64,000 nt of DNA from Aphelocoma coerulescens (lineage: Eukaryota; Chordata; Aves; Passeriformes; Corvidae): contig NC_091023.1 in assembly GCF_041296385.1 (NCBI RefSeq), positions 10,416,924 through 10,480,923 on the forward strand, written 5' to 3'. Under the pieces are notes generated by a model. That model was not told the DNA's origin. It worked only from the letters and a program-made list of their open reading frames with translations, and ran no database searches. The position numbers and the translations under genes were made by a program. Shown here piece by piece: positions 41,906 through 54,253 of the stretch. How positions within the stretch are numbered: the stretch's first letter is position 1; each line of letters opens with the position of its first letter.

Positions 41906-44071
41906 AATACTAATAAGCATGGTTTAAGAATTACTACAACTCCTGGTTTCGTTCCATCCCCCCACCCCGCTATTATTTATGCCTCACCTTCCAACCCCAA
42001 AAGTCAACAAGGTCAGAAAGCTTTATTAAATAGGTTTTCTAAACTGCATTTAAATGCAATTTCCAGAATCTATTATGCTGAAACACTCTAAGTCTAACAC
42101 ACTTTTGAGAAGTTAGGCATTGCACTTTGCTTTTCTAAACCAAGTTACATTTCCTCCACTTCAACTTCCAGAAGGCTCAAAACATCTCCAGTCTTTTGAA
42201 CCTTTAGCTTTTTTCTTTTATTTCACTATAAACATAGCCTTATCCTGCACAGCAAAGGAATCAAGGGTGGATTTAGGCCAGGATAAACTTTCAGAATATC
42301 TCATTGTGGATTTTTCTTTCTCATTTCAGTATTCATGACTGTATTTGAAAACCACAGATATGCAAAAGAATGACTCTTACTGGTATGAAACAGCATATTC
42401 AGGTTCAGTTTTTAACCTAAAGGAGTTCAAATCTATCTAATATGCTGAATAAGTAAACAAAATTTTCAGCAATACAGAAGAAGATATATTATACATTTGA
42501 GATTATACACCTCTGTTTGGCAGAAAACAGGCTGATTCCTCAGGGACAGAAAGAAAATGCAAGAAGCTTGAACTCCGCAGCTCAGGAGTTAAACTTCAAT
42601 TAAATAATGAGGTCCAACAAAGATGATATTAGCTACTAACTCTTGAGACACCTACCACACCAAAACCCACCCTTTGCCAGAGATTCTTGTTGGATTATTG
42701 ATTCAGTGAGAGTGCAATTTTTAAAGGAAATTAAATCCTGTTGAAGAAGGACAGTTCCAAAACCGGTAGATAAGGATTATTGTAAAGGGAATTGAACATT
42801 GGAAAGGGAACATGCATCCACCTTGAAGAGAAGGGATAGCACATAACTGCCTTGAAGACAAAGAAAGAGGTAGGGGAAAAGAAAATATGTTGTTTGATGT
42901 TATCCGAGACATAATGAAAGAAGTGTATTCTCAGCTGTGTTTTTAAAAACAAAGAATATGATGGACATGTGTATATACTACTCAAAGGAGAGTGCCTTCT
43001 CTCCCTCAACAAAACACTGAGGTCTCCAACCACAGCAGTTTTATTCATCAAGATCATGCTGGCTGACACAAGGATTGTACCAGCTCAAACCCCTTCCTAG
43101 CCCTAGGCACGGCCCTGGATAGATTTGCTCTGTTGGTAAGATGAAAGGTGAGGATTTCTCCCACTAACTCTCCAGATGAACTTGCTGGAGGCCTCCTGTG
43201 GCAGGAAGTCAATTTATAGACTTCTGACACACAGCAGCTGCTGTCGAAAGCTCCCCACAGCTTTCGAAGCCACACTGACCGGTTTGCTGCCATGGCCTTC
43301 CTGCTTCAAGAGGATCTTTGAAAACACAAGTTTATCCCAAGGGTTCAGAGATTTTCAGGGTTTTCTATTTTCTACATCAGAGTGCTCAAATGGAAACTGT
43401 CAAAACAAACACATCCTCTGCTCTATTAAATATTTAAATACTTGTGCTAAAGGAACAAAGCACAAGTAGTTGAAAGTTTCTGTAAGGCTTGCATAGCTTC
43501 ACAAAAGTAATGAGTTTTATTACAGCTGTTTGAAGCAATTAGTTTCTGAGCAGGTTGATAGCATACTAGGAAGTTTGATTTGGCCCATTCAGTAGTTGTA
43601 AAACCAGCCCACATTTTCTTCTACTTTGAAATAGACCCATATACAGGTAAAGAATTGTTTGTCATCGGTGTATTTTACTAATAGCCTGCAGTCTGCATTT
43701 CTCCTGAGCCCCCACCATCTGGCATTTTCAGCGTACACATTTCAGTCCAGTACCACTTGCACTACATTTTCAGTGGTATCCTGCCTGCCACATTATTTCT
43801 CTTGGAACACAAGGATGCAACAAACCAAGGAATTCCAAGAGCTATTAATGGCCTTTTTCAGTTCAGCAGAAGTCAGGACAATTTTACCAGTTGGCATTTT
43901 TTTATTATTCCCATCTCAAGGAACAGCTGCTTTTCCCACCCTCTGCTGGCATCTTGCCAGGAAAACAAAGCCACGTAGTTAAGACAGATTGTCAGTAACA
44001 GACCTTAACGTGATAAGGTAATCACCAAATCAAGTCCTAAGAACAATGATAAGTAATAGGGACTGCTTTAC
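41906..44071. other. No certain feature
   Basis: Below the last tentative gene A exon I found no in-phase continuation. Minus-strand frames at 42,731-43,069 and 43,054-43,293 have no convincing splice sites. Confidence 0.5.
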
Positions 44072-44095
44072 CAGGTAAATTAAGAGGAAATCCCC
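44072..44095 (-). CDS. Gene A tentative exon (24 nt)
   Basis: The acceptor is T-rich (TTTATATTATTTCAG) and the donor is CTG/GTAAAG. Eight codons read GDFLLIYL (phase 0 to 0), in phase with the 17-nt microexon. No convincing continuation was found immediately below. Confidence 0.3.
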
Positions 44096-44406
44096 CTGAA
44101 ATAATATAAACCAAATTTCTAAAACACTGAGAAAGACCTATCCTGCAGGGCAGAAATTTTCCATGCAGGCATTCCCCACTATAGCTGCTATTCTCTGTGC
44201 CATTTCAATGTACCAATTAGATGAGAATCTGTTTTCTTTTCTCTGCTTGTGAAGCTGCCTTTCTAAAAGCCAGAATTTTGCTTCAAGTAAAATACTTATT
44301 CTGGACAGGCTCTTTGGAGAGCACCTTTTTCACTAAAATGCTCCTGAAGGAGCAGGGAGAACACCTTAGCACAACAGAACACAAAAATTCCTGCAGACTG
44401 ACTTAC

Positions 44407-44423
44407 AAGTCTTCTGAAAGCAT
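44407..44423 (-). CDS. Gene A tentative microexon (17 nt)
   Basis: A strong acceptor (CACACCTGACCCTTAG) and strong donor (CTT/GTAAGT) bracket 17 nt. In phase it reads a split Asp then AFRRL (phase 1 to 0). The splice sites are good but the segment is so short that chance cannot be excluded. Confidence 0.3.
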
Positions 44424-44876
44424 CTAAGGGTCAGGTGTGGGGGTGGCATACACTGTTACACTTGACCAGGTAAATGGCCACCCAAAGCTTTCAGAGAAAT
44501 ACCTACGCATTTTGGCAGAGCAATTCACTAAGCGAATGCATGGTGAGAATAAACTTAAATTTATAGTTGGATACTGCATGCTAGAAACTCCTGATGCTGT
44601 AGAGACTCAACCTTTTATCATCCCAGAAAGACAATAAGGTCCTTGCAAATTCTTCTATGATCATCATCTTCACAAATGTGAAAATCTACGTTATCCACTC
44701 AGATTCCATTCTTCTATTTCCCATTGTTTTAAATCAGTTATGTCCCTTTCTCCATCACTGCTTTTGTTCCTGTCTTGGGTCACTACATTTAAAAACCAGC
44801 TCCTACAAAGAATGCAGCTACTTCTTTCCCTGGCTCTAATAATATTCTGCCACTATGAGAAAGCATATCTTTTCAC

Positions 44877-44912
44877 CTGCAACCACTTCAGCTTCTTCAC
44901 CAATGAAAATAG
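44877..44912 (-). CDS. Gene A tentative exon (36 nt)
   Basis: The acceptor ends CTGACTATAG and the donor is GCAG/GTGAAA. With the base carried from the 190-nt exon the first codon is Ser, then IFIGEEAEVVA and one base (phase 1 to 1). It is short, but it fits. Confidence 0.4.
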
Positions 44913-46147
44913 CTATAGTCAGTCTCTGATACTTTTGGATGAGACTTGGTTGCAGTGCTATTATCGTAATTTATTACATCCCATCCTCCCTAAATACCAT
45001 TTTCCTTGCTGAAACCAAAGATCTCTTTTTCCTGGCATCTAGCAACCCTGCAGTATCTTTGCTGACATCCTGCCAAGATCTTTGCAGGTTCTCAGCAAAT
45101 CTGTTAGTCTCTGCTGGGGCCAGCTGCTGTCTACAACCCTCACATATTCTGAGTTTCGTTCGATTAGAAACCCCCCTGAATATATTACATGCTTCTAACC
45201 TCAAGGGTAATCAGATGGAAAGACACTTCTGCCGACCACTGCAGAATCCTTAGCTTGCTAGCCCTGAAATTCAATTTGTATAATATCACAATGGGTGAGA
45301 AGAGATCAGGTCAGAAGAAGAAAGGAGTTTTCATCCAAGTCTTCCTCCTAAAGATTCAATCTTGGCATCATGTCCAGAGACATTTATCCCAACCTCCCAA
45401 AGAAACAGATGAAATCTCAGAAGTTGATGAGATTTGAACTGTTACCAACTTTTAAAAAAAAAGCTTCAGAGCTGTCAGCATCCCAGTTCCAATCCTTCAC
45501 AGACTGCAACATATTCACATGATTCAGCATTATTTCATTACATGTCAAATTTTTTATATTTCAAGAGGGGTTTTTTGTAAAACTGGAAAGGTTGGATTGG
45601 TTGTCCTGTAGTGGCCAGCTAGGCTGCTCTAACTTCTGTGAAATAAGTCATCTACCATAGTAAGAGCATGCACTAAACCCCCAGCTGTTTGGTAAGAGAG
45701 CACTATTAGGCTGCCTGTAGCCATGAGGTGTGCTGCTGGAACACCTACTGAAAGGGGCAAAATCCAGCCCTCGAGCCCCACAGTGTGCACAGGTACACAA
45801 TGTGCAGGTGCTATGAAAAGCAGTGGCTCTAGGACTAGATGAAAACTGAGCCGGACTTCAAGGGTCAGTATGGTGGATTGACATGCCAAACCTGGCAGTA
45901 CAGGTTCTATATAGGAACTAGCCCAAAAGACTTCACTCTCTGCAATAACCATAAATATAAAAGAATGGGAATTTTTACAACTTAAATCTCAAAAGATTGA
46001 TCCCAAATAACTGAGGAGTACTGAGGGAAAAGACACAGCTTCCAATCATATGCAGACTAAAAAGAAACAAACACCTAGGAAACAAACCCCCAACACCTAG
46101 AAAACAGGTGCTCACCTACTTCTCTAGCCACTGTCAGGGATGCTTAC

Positions 46148-46337
46148 ATACCAAAAACATGTCCCAGTCCCATGGGCTCAGGTTCAAAGGAACTGCAGGT
46201 TTGTAGCTGTTTCTGGGATCCAGTTTTAAGATGGCACACTTGTGACCTTTAAAGTGGTAATTGGCTTCAAGGTAGCATTTGGGTATGCTTTTTAACTCAT
46301 TCCAGTATAAACCCATGCACTGCAATTTTTTCTTTCC
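46148..46337 (-). CDS. Gene A (or adjacent gene) exon (190 nt)
   Basis: An open frame of 63 codons plus one base (phase 0 to 1) lies between the acceptor ending CAGCCCTGAAATCCAG and a good donor GTAT/GTAAGC. It starts GKKKLQCM and includes GLYWNELKSIPKCYLEANY, GHKCAILKLDPRNSYKP and PLNLSPWDWDMFLV. An inner acceptor (AATTGCAG) would drop six codons in the same frame. Cys, Trp and Tyr are frequent, as in a folded globular domain. No family is recognised. Confidence 0.6.
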
Positions 46338-47362
46338 CTGGATTTCAGGGCTGGGTCAGACCTCTGTGTGCCATGCTTTCTAGAAACTGGGAGCTGGCAG
46401 ATCTACCTTACCTTCTGGCTATTATTGTTTTGTGAGCATTAAAAAATGAAAGAGGCCATGAACACAGCAACTGAAGGAAAAAGCAAAGCAACTGAGCTAC
46501 TACCTGGAGCCTTGTGAACATGTTTGTTGCAAGAGATGGTCTTTGGCTGTTCTGGTTTAATGCCTCAGTGTGAGTTGGTGCCACACGACAGCGATGTTGA
46601 TATCACTACTGACTGTCCTTATGGACTAGCAGTTACTGCACCTTCCTGTCCAGCTTGTCAGCACTTAGAGGAGTACAGGCAGGACCTTCCAGGCACACAA
46701 AGTTTTCCTCCAGTTTTGTACAAATGGAGAATTAGCAGGTGAGAATCTCAGAGAAAAACCTCACAAAAATTGCATTAATGTACCCATCTCTAGGTCTTTC
46801 AGAAACTCATTCCCTTATAGATCTGTAAATATCTTAAACCAAGAAGCAGTGTAGTTACTGATGCAAAATGCATCCTTAGCAAGCCTACCAGTAACAATGC
46901 ACAAGCTTATTGCATGGCATAACAAACTGCACATCAATATGTGATCAGCAGCAGCTTTTGAGCTCTGCCCTGTAAGTGCACCCTGTGGGTGTGATGACAT
47001 CATTTGTGCTAAATACCAACTGAACTCCAGACCTCCATTCTCAGCTGACCAAACAATCCCACAACAGATTGTGGGGGTATTAAAGGACAGGCACATGCTC
47101 ATCCAACTCAAAAACCTTTGCTAACATGACTTCCCCTTCAATCCACATTAGTTCCAGCTAGACAGCATTTGTGTCATGGGAGAAAAACAAGTAGATTAAG
47201 GGAAAGAACTGTACCTTTCTTTAGCACTGCCATATTGATATCATGAGGGTCAATGCAAAAGCGTTCTTAATCTGATAAGTCAGGTGCAAGACTCAGTATT
47301 ACTTCTGCAGAGAAACACATGTTGTCACTAGAAAATGTTTCAGCTACAATAGTGCCTCTTAC

Positions 47363-47462
47363 CTTCAAGCATTCCACACACAATTGTATTTCTGATTGTC
47401 TAGGAAAAACTGCTTCTTCATGGTGATGATCTATTCCTAAATTAAAAAGCTCTAAGATATCT
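47363..47462 (-). CDS. Gene A (or adjacent gene) exon (100 nt)
   Basis: Splice sites are excellent: acceptor CTTGTTTTGTCCTAG and donor TTGAAG/GTAAGA. One base completes a codon, then 33 codons including DILELFNLGIDHHHEEAVF and EIQLCVECLK (phase 2 to 0). It continues in phase to the 190-nt exon at 46,148-46,337. Membership in the same transcript as the 50-62 kb exons is inferred from strand and order only. Confidence 0.65.
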
Positions 47463-47577
47463 CTAGGACAAAACAAGTATGCCCAGAGAGTAATGCAAGA
47501 TCTTAAAGGAATGCTGTTGAGCAAGTCTAATAACTGTCAAGAATAAATTTCACTAAATCAACAATTAACCATGAGAG

Positions 47578-47714
47578 CAGAATCAGAGAATCACAGAATA
47601 TTCTGAGTTGGAAGGGACCCACAAGGATCATCAGTCTAGCTTTTAAGTGAATGGCCCACAGAGGGATTGAACCTGTGACCTGGGTATTATTAGCACCATG
47701 CTTACCCTCCTAGA
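47578..47714 (-). mobile_element. tRNA-Ile/CR1 composite SINE (TguSINE1-like)
   Basis: The low end is a CR1-like tail in reverse (AATCACAGAATATTCTGAG, TTGGAAGGGACCC). It is followed by GGATTGAACCTGTGACCTGG and GTATTATTAGCACCATGC. This matches the reverse complement of a tRNA-Ile body: the T-arm region and the anticodon arm with AATAA. This is the build of the zebra finch TguSINE1 family. The tRNA 5' part (A box) is diverged or lost after about 47,700. It supports a passerine source. Confidence 0.8.
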
Positions 47715-48408
47715 CAGATAAATATGAAGCTTGGTGACTTCATTTGAGTCTGACCACAGCAGTGGTCACTCACATCCTATTTCATAGGATGCACATGTAT
47801 GTTCCCACTCAAAATTTGTTTCTATTACCTTTGACAGTATCTTTAGAAAGCAAGATATTGTATAAATTGCTGTACAGTTTGCAGATAGTTCCAATTTTTG
47901 GAGTTCAGGACATGTTCATTTACACAAAAGTGTTTAACAGTTCTGGACAGCTTCTTCTGCAGCTCTTAATCCTATATACATCCTTCACCGTGCTGCAAGG
48001 TGCACACTCTACAGCACGAAGGACATGACTCTTTACAGGGATTATCAACTCATTTGTTGGATTGATGCTTTGAACAGTGGCTACTATTTTCTGAATTTTC
48101 TTTTATAATGATAGCACTACCCTACTGGCCAGATACAAAGGACAGGTGATTAGAGGTATTTAAGCAAAAATTTTACACAAAATACATTAAGGAAGTTAAT
48201 GAAGGCCTGACACTGGGGAAGGGGATAGCATTGGTATTCCATACAAGGGAATCGGTGCTCAAACAACATATTACATATTGGAGATTAACAGCAACATTGC
48301 TAAGGAAAATCCTTTTTAAGGGATAAGTCCAGGGAAATTTTTAGATTTTAGTCCAGAGCAAGCATCTTTGATATTAATTGGGATTTTTACATGTGCTAGA
48401 TCCTTCAC

Positions 48409-48481
48409 CTGGGAGAATTTCAAACATGGCAATATTTTTCTCCTCACCTCTTTTATGTATTCCTCTCAAACATTTAAGCAC
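48409..48481 (-). CDS. Gene A tentative exon (73 nt)
   Basis: An open segment reads VLKCLRGIHKRGEEKN then IAMFEILP plus one base (phase 0 to 1), between an acceptor ending ACAAAATGCAG and a donor CCAG/GTGAAG. An internal donor (AGAG/GTGAGG) is also present, and a second frame is partly open. It does not connect in phase to the recognised exon on either side. Confidence 0.35.
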
Positions 48482-50429
48482 CTGCATTTTGTAAATTTAC
48501 TCACTGGCAAAGTCCTGGCTTCATTTTTGTTCCTATGAGGTGTGACAGTTTCTTCTGGGCCTGAGTTTTTCCACTTGCTTTAGCAATATTCATAAGCTAA
48601 GTTTACACATATGCTTAGATATACCTTGGACTGGGATTTAAGAGAAACAGCTCTTGTGAATTTGCTTGCATATCCAGCACATCCAACTTCTTTCCCTGTG
48701 CTGTGATCCACTCAGAATGAAAATGCTCAAGTTTCAAATCAATTGTTTCAAAGATTTGTAAGCATATTAGGTGGATGTCAGTCACACTAATTTAAGTCCC
48801 CCTGCTGTGCAAAAGAAATTGTTCAAAAAAGTCATGCTCCCTCTCAATCACAGTGTACTATAAAGTAATCTGGCATAACCAATTCAGAAAATATCAGACC
48901 CATAACTATACAATGTGAAATGTAGTGTTAAGATGATTTTTAATTAGAATTTAAAGCTCATTTTGCAGTTACTCTACGAGACCCATTTTCATCTTTAGCC
49001 ACCTAGTATTGAAAATTAAAGATTTGCCGTATGCACTATTTAATAGGTCAAACACAATGAAATTACAAATGTAGATAATAAGGGAGAATCCTTTATTCGG
49101 TGAGGAAGAAGAAATCAAATCTAGAAAAGACTACATACAGAGCAGAACTGGTTGGAAAGCTTTCATTAAAACAGGTGCCTGCCCTGTTCTCCTGCTTGAC
49201 TCGCTCCCAGCTCCCTCAGCAAATTAGAAAAACACTAGAGAAAAAGCTGTTCATAAAAAGTTATCTGAGGAAAATGATATCATTTGAACTTATACAAACT
49301 ATTTTATTTTCCAGTCAAAACTACTTGAAAGGAAATAAAAGATACTACTACTTGTTCTATAAAAATGAAAGTCAAATTGCTCTTAATCAACTTTCTTGAA
49401 CCATTTCAAGTCCATTCTTCTCTACAATTAGAGTAAGTATGGACAAATAAGACTTTTCATTGAGCAACATTTGAGATGCTGGGTTTTACTGCAACTTAGG
49501 ATATACCCATATGTCCACTTCTTTGATGAATCATAGTATTAAACTATGTTTTAAATGTGTATTTCCATTAATAAATAATTTCTTAAAAAATGTAGAAAGG
49601 GTTGAATGAGTTAAGATGAGATGCATACCAATTACTAATATAATCTGCTTGCACATTTCAGACTCATGCTCAATTTCCTTTTTGATCAGAAGGTTTTCTA
49701 ACCCTGCCACTGAAAGACTTCAATAATTTGTCTGGTCACAAGGTGAAATCACACTGAAATAGTGCTTCCTAAAATCCATAAACATTTCAGGTACATGAAA
49801 AAAAATTGAAAATTTTGCTCATTTGAAGATTTTCGTTTTTCATTTTAATATAATAATAATAGCAGAATCCAAGTTTTACAGTGTAAGAAACAGGAATTCA
49901 AAAAGTGATTGCTGAAGAGTCTGTTGTGACTTGGAATGAAGCAATCATAGGAAATCTCATCTGGGGAAATGTGATAGTTCAGTTCTGTAGAAACAGTTTG
50001 AGAAACTCATATGACAAAAATTAGAATATCCACAACATGAAAGGAAACCTCCACCTTCTTTTTTTGCCCTTCCCTTCAACTGTACAGTAAAGTAAATTCA
50101 TGGGAAAACCACTATTTTCATTCTTCCCTATTTGGTTCTAAATTGTATAAATAGGGTTTTTTCCACCCATTTCCCCATTCCTCAGTTCATTCCATACAAC
50201 CCTTTCTTGCATCTTGGTATAAAAAGTGGAAATAAGAAAGAGAAAGGAACTAGACAAGAGAAAAAACCCTCTTCTCTGGTGAATGGCCAATGCCTCTTAG
50301 TTAGAAAAAGGTTTTAAAAGGGAATAAAGTTTTGTACCCAAAAAACAAAACTTTAGTGGGAAGGGAATCTTGCAGCTATGAAAACAGTTTTGTATCAGTG
50401 TCTCAAAACATTCAAAAGTATTTTTCCTA

Positions 50430-50550
50430 CCAAAAAAAAAAAAAACCACACAAAAAAACCCACAAAAAACCAACAACAAAACAAAATCAAAAATACAAAC
50501 AAACAAAAAAAACCCAACACAAAACAAAAGTACCCCACACCCCACCACCA
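50430..50550. repeat. Long A/C-rich low-complexity tract
   Basis: About 120 bp of almost only A and C on the plus strand, beginning with an A14 run. Open frames across it are Lys/Thr/Asn/Gln low complexity. Confidence 0.85.
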
Positions 50551-50765
50551 AAATCCATCAGCTAAACACCAACTTTTCCCTGGCTCTCATAGCTGGGTTT
50601 GGCACTTTCACGCTCTTCTGGGAAGTGCCAACTGTAGGGATGTTACGTCTGCATCTGCACCTGCCTTTTGCAACAACTCCCAGCTGCTTCAGTGAAGAGA
50701 ACAAAAGCCAATACCCAAATTCAGCCACTCAACAATCTTAACATCTAAGGATAAAACACACTCAC

Positions 50766-50794
50766 CTTTTATGAGCTGGCACAGAGCCCGTGCA
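50766..50794 (-). CDS. Gene A tentative exon (29 nt)
   Basis: The donor AAAAG/GTGAGT is very good; the acceptor ends AATTTAAATAG. One base completes Ser, then ARALCQLIK and one trailing base (phase 2 to 1). The next recognised exon does not begin in phase 1, so at least one exon is missing below this one. Confidence 0.4.
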
Positions 50795-52490
50795 CTATTT
50801 AAATTTCACTTTAGTTTGTTAGGATTTTTGCAAGGACTCTTCTGGGTCTTTCCATAGATGTGATGTCCCTCTTCCCAAGTGAGCTCCTGTACATAACTCA
50901 AGCAACCAACAACTCATAGGAAGATCTCATTTGCTCTGATTATATCAGAACATCGCTCACTTTCCTCTCTCCGAGACCATTCTAGCACTGCAACTTTGGA
51001 TATAGTTACTAAATATTGAAAACACCTACGTCAGCAGACTTTTGTGGCTTTGTGCATTGACTCACATCTTTCTTCTCAATTTTCTTCCCTTTTGCAACTT
51101 TAAATGCCTGTGAGGGGAATTTTTGTCAAAGTGTGTCAGTGGCAAAATCAGGGCACCAGCTTGTTAAATAAACAATCAGCCCCCAAGCCGTTCCAGAAAA
51201 AGGAAGAGATTTCTCATGCTTACATCTTTTGTGAGCTAAGGTTTATTTAGGTTTCAAATCCCTCAAAGCAAGCATGCAATATGTAGAGCAGAAGCCCATA
51301 AGACAAACATTTTACCCCTATTGCTAACTGAGAAGGAACAAGGCTTTTAAAAACAGATCAGAATGCCAGACTTCATTAAACATCTGCCTTTCTTTTAAAC
51401 TTTCTCTATTTTTCTATTGCATTCATTTGTACCTATTTTTAAAAGGTAGCTTAGCTTCCATATAAACAAGATATTAGGTAACCAATGGCTCAATGCTCAC
51501 ACTGCACAAAGAACATCCAACTGGAAGGAAATCCCTTCCTTTTTTATTTTTCTTTTGAGCCTAAGAACACATGGATATGATTCAAAAATAGTCTGGGCTG
51601 TATAGTTAAATGCAACTGGTTTGAAAGAGACAACAAAGAATTAGAAGAAATTCATTCTTTCTTGTTTGTTAAAACATCCAGGATCTCACACATGCTAAAG
51701 GTATTATAGATACATGCAAAGATGTAAAGGATGTTAATTTTCCATATGAATGCAAAGATTTTCAGAAGGACACAAAGAAACCTGACACCAGAAACCTTTC
51801 TTTCAGATTTGGTTAAAGAAAATGACACCTTAATGGAACGGCTGGCTGAAGTTCACAAAGCTTGAGAACAACTCTGGACCTGTTTTCAAACATTCACAGT
51901 TTCCCATTGACATTAGAGATGGGTCTGAAGTTTCTTCAAGCTGAAGGATATTCAGACCCAGGATGGAATGATAGGAGGGTCTAGATCTGAATATAGCTGC
52001 ATTCAAAAGCACTTGGATCCTGACTGTGTGTAAGAGCTCCTTTTCAAATAAACCAAAGATAAGAAAGCCTACTGAACTCAGTCTAGTTAAAATGCACACG
52101 AGGTGAGTGCAACTTAAATACTCTTTGTTTTGTTATTGGAGGAAAATTAGGCTTCCATAGTGAGCCCCAGCAGAATAGCTGCATCTCTTAACCATATTCA
52201 GTGGAAGTTAATGGTGACCCATCACAATTGGGGCCCAAGTACATTATCTCATTGTCAGGAGAATAGTTTAATTTTTTTCATTTTGCAGCAAATAAAGCAA
52301 ATTTCACCTTAGGTGGATTTAGTGTGCTTATAAAGGAGCAGAGAACACAAGTCATTCTACAGGAAAAGAAAGCCACATATATAATTTCATATCTTTTCCT
52401 TATTAAAGAATAGCAAGCTTTTCCAAAGGTTTCCTCAATATCTCTTGTGATGACTACCTCTATACCACATTATTTTGTGAAAAACAGAAA

Positions 52491-52509
52491 GAACCTTTAT
52501 AAAAGGTTC
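52491..52509. repeat. Inverted repeat, 8-bp arms
   Basis: GAACCTTT-ATA-AAAGGTTC. Confidence 0.85.
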
Positions 52510-53105
52510 ACCACAATTTGTTACTGCTCAACAGGAACATAATCTGGACTTCTTGCAGTGCTATAACCCAATTTAATTTCCCTGTCAGACCACCTGATGG
52601 ATGTGTCTATAGAGTTCTCAAATAGAAGATAAAACTTTTAACCACTGAAGGCAGATAGTACTTTCCCTTTCATTTGCCATCCAGGGATTCAACCATCACC
52701 TCCTCAGCAGGGCTTCACTAATTCAGTTCTCAGTTTTTTTAACAATATATTTAAGTTTTTTTCATTTAGAATTAAAACAGAAATAAAATATAAACATTTG
52801 CATAGTTGGAAATCTCTGGTCTCTGGAAATTGCAGCCTGAGCAGTATGTTATTCCTTCATTTTAACTCCCAGCAATGCTGACCTTAAATACAGCCAAGAG
52901 ATGAGTATTCAGCCCAGCTGCACCAAGGCTCCAAGTGAGATGTGTGAGCTTGAAAAAGCAACAGACACATGAACTCACTAAGTTTTCCTAATATATTCCC
53001 CTTTATAAGAGTGCTAAAAATACTTCAGCTCTCAATGCTGTCTTCATCAAACTCTGAAAATGTATTAAGGCATTTTAATAACAATAGGTTTATGATTATT
53101 CTCAC

Positions 53106-53131
53106 CTGTACCAAACATTTGTTTTTCTTAG
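53106..53131 (-). CDS. Gene A tentative exon (26 nt)
   Basis: The acceptor ends CCTGCATTTAAG and the donor is ACAG/GTGAGA. It reads LRKTNVWY plus two bases (phase 0 to 2). An acceptor five bases further in would give a 21-nt exon, also open. It fits the next exon at 50,766-50,794 through a Ser codon. Confidence 0.4.
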
Positions 53132-53650
53132 CTTAAATGCAGGTAATAACACCCTGAGTAATGACATTATGCTATTATTTAAAAGAGAGTATTTCCAATT
53201 TGTGTAGCAGATAATTCAACCTTTTCAATTTATAAAACTAAAATTTTAGAGCAGAACTTTTCAAGAAAATTTACAATAGATTGAATAAGTTTTGATGACC
53301 AACTTGTTTCAAGGGAAACACAGCTAAAGGCAACAGATTCTAACAGAGCTGGAGTACAGAAATATCTGGATACATACATTTCACACCCAATGGTTATTAG
53401 CCACCGTTCTAATTCTGTGAATGGTGAGGAGACTTGAGAGTCAAGTATTCTATATGAAAGACAAGAAAGAGCAACAACATTCCTGCATGAGTTGTTTTAG
53501 GGCCCAGCAACACATAAACAGTCCAGAACATAGAAATTAAACTGACTTTGCCATCAATACACTGATTAGTAAAAACTCGTAAGTGACTGCAAACAGGACT
53601 AAATGCAGAGATCACCACATGAAGAGAAAAGCAAGCTCATAGACCCTTAC

Positions 53651-53695
53651 CAGCTTAGCACACTGATTTTTAAAAGTCTGCCTCAAACCTACATA
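53651..53695 (-). CDS. Gene A exon (45 nt)
   Basis: Fifteen codons read YVGLRQTFKNQCAKL, phase 0 to 0, with donor CTG/GTAAGG. The acceptor ends GCTTGGGACAG. An acceptor 15 nt further upstream (TTACTGAG, 53,711) would add ESLGQ in the same frame, so the exon may extend to 53,710. Confidence 0.55.
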
Positions 53696-54217
53696 CTGTC
53701 CCAAGCTTTCCTCAGTAACAAAAATCAGTAAGTAGTTTTTCTTCTTCATGAAATTAAGCCCTTTTCCCAAGGACCCACATACCCACTTAAAGGCTGATTT
53801 CCTTTTCTCCAGCCTCAGTAGGGGTATGAAAGCCAGGATAAAATTGCATATCACAGTGTTCTGCTCCTCTTCGCCTAATCCTTTTCACCACTCCAATAGC
53901 AATATTCAAACTAAATGCAGCTCAAATACCAGGGATATTTTTCTTTTTTTTAACATCCAAGCAAATGTGAAGCAACTTTGCCTTTGTCAGATCTGCATCT
54001 AGTCTTCTAAATCTAACATAACCCAGCTTTACAGATTATTCTACAGCAATTGGAATTAATTCCTAATGAGTCTGTGCAGTCCAGGATTTTCCACTGAGGG
54101 TTAGATCAGACACCACCTTTCCACCCTTTTGGATCTGTTGTTTTAATGAGACATTTGCAAATATCTTTGTGAAAAGTATAAAGCAGGCAATAGCTACTAA
54201 AACAGGATCTTTCTCAC

Positions 54218-54253
54218 TATTTCCTCAGCAATCAAGTAACTGCCTTCTGGGAA
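54218..54253 (-). CDS. Gene A exon (36 nt)
   Basis: Twelve codons read FPEGSYLIAEEI, phase 0 to 0, between an acceptor ending GGTTTCTGCAAAAG and a donor ATA/GTGAGA. An alternative acceptor (CCCAG) would give a different phase that does not fit. Confidence 0.45.

Noticed and set aside
44437..44637. A 66-codon plus-strand frame with protein-like composition
   Set aside because: It begins at a non-ATG codon, has no convincing acceptor or partner exon, and runs opposite to gene A candidates.
44974..45204. A 76-codon minus-strand frame with a Cys-rich segment
   Set aside because: No donor or acceptor at suitable phase; it looks like chance.
45629..45952. A 107-codon minus-strand frame between gene A candidates
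   Set aside because: Strand and position are tempting, but no acceptor/donor pair gives the phase needed by its neighbours.
50332..50695. Lys/Asn/Thr-rich open frames on the plus strand and a Phe/Val/Cys-rich frame on the minus strand
   Set aside because: They translate a simple A/C-rich repeat.
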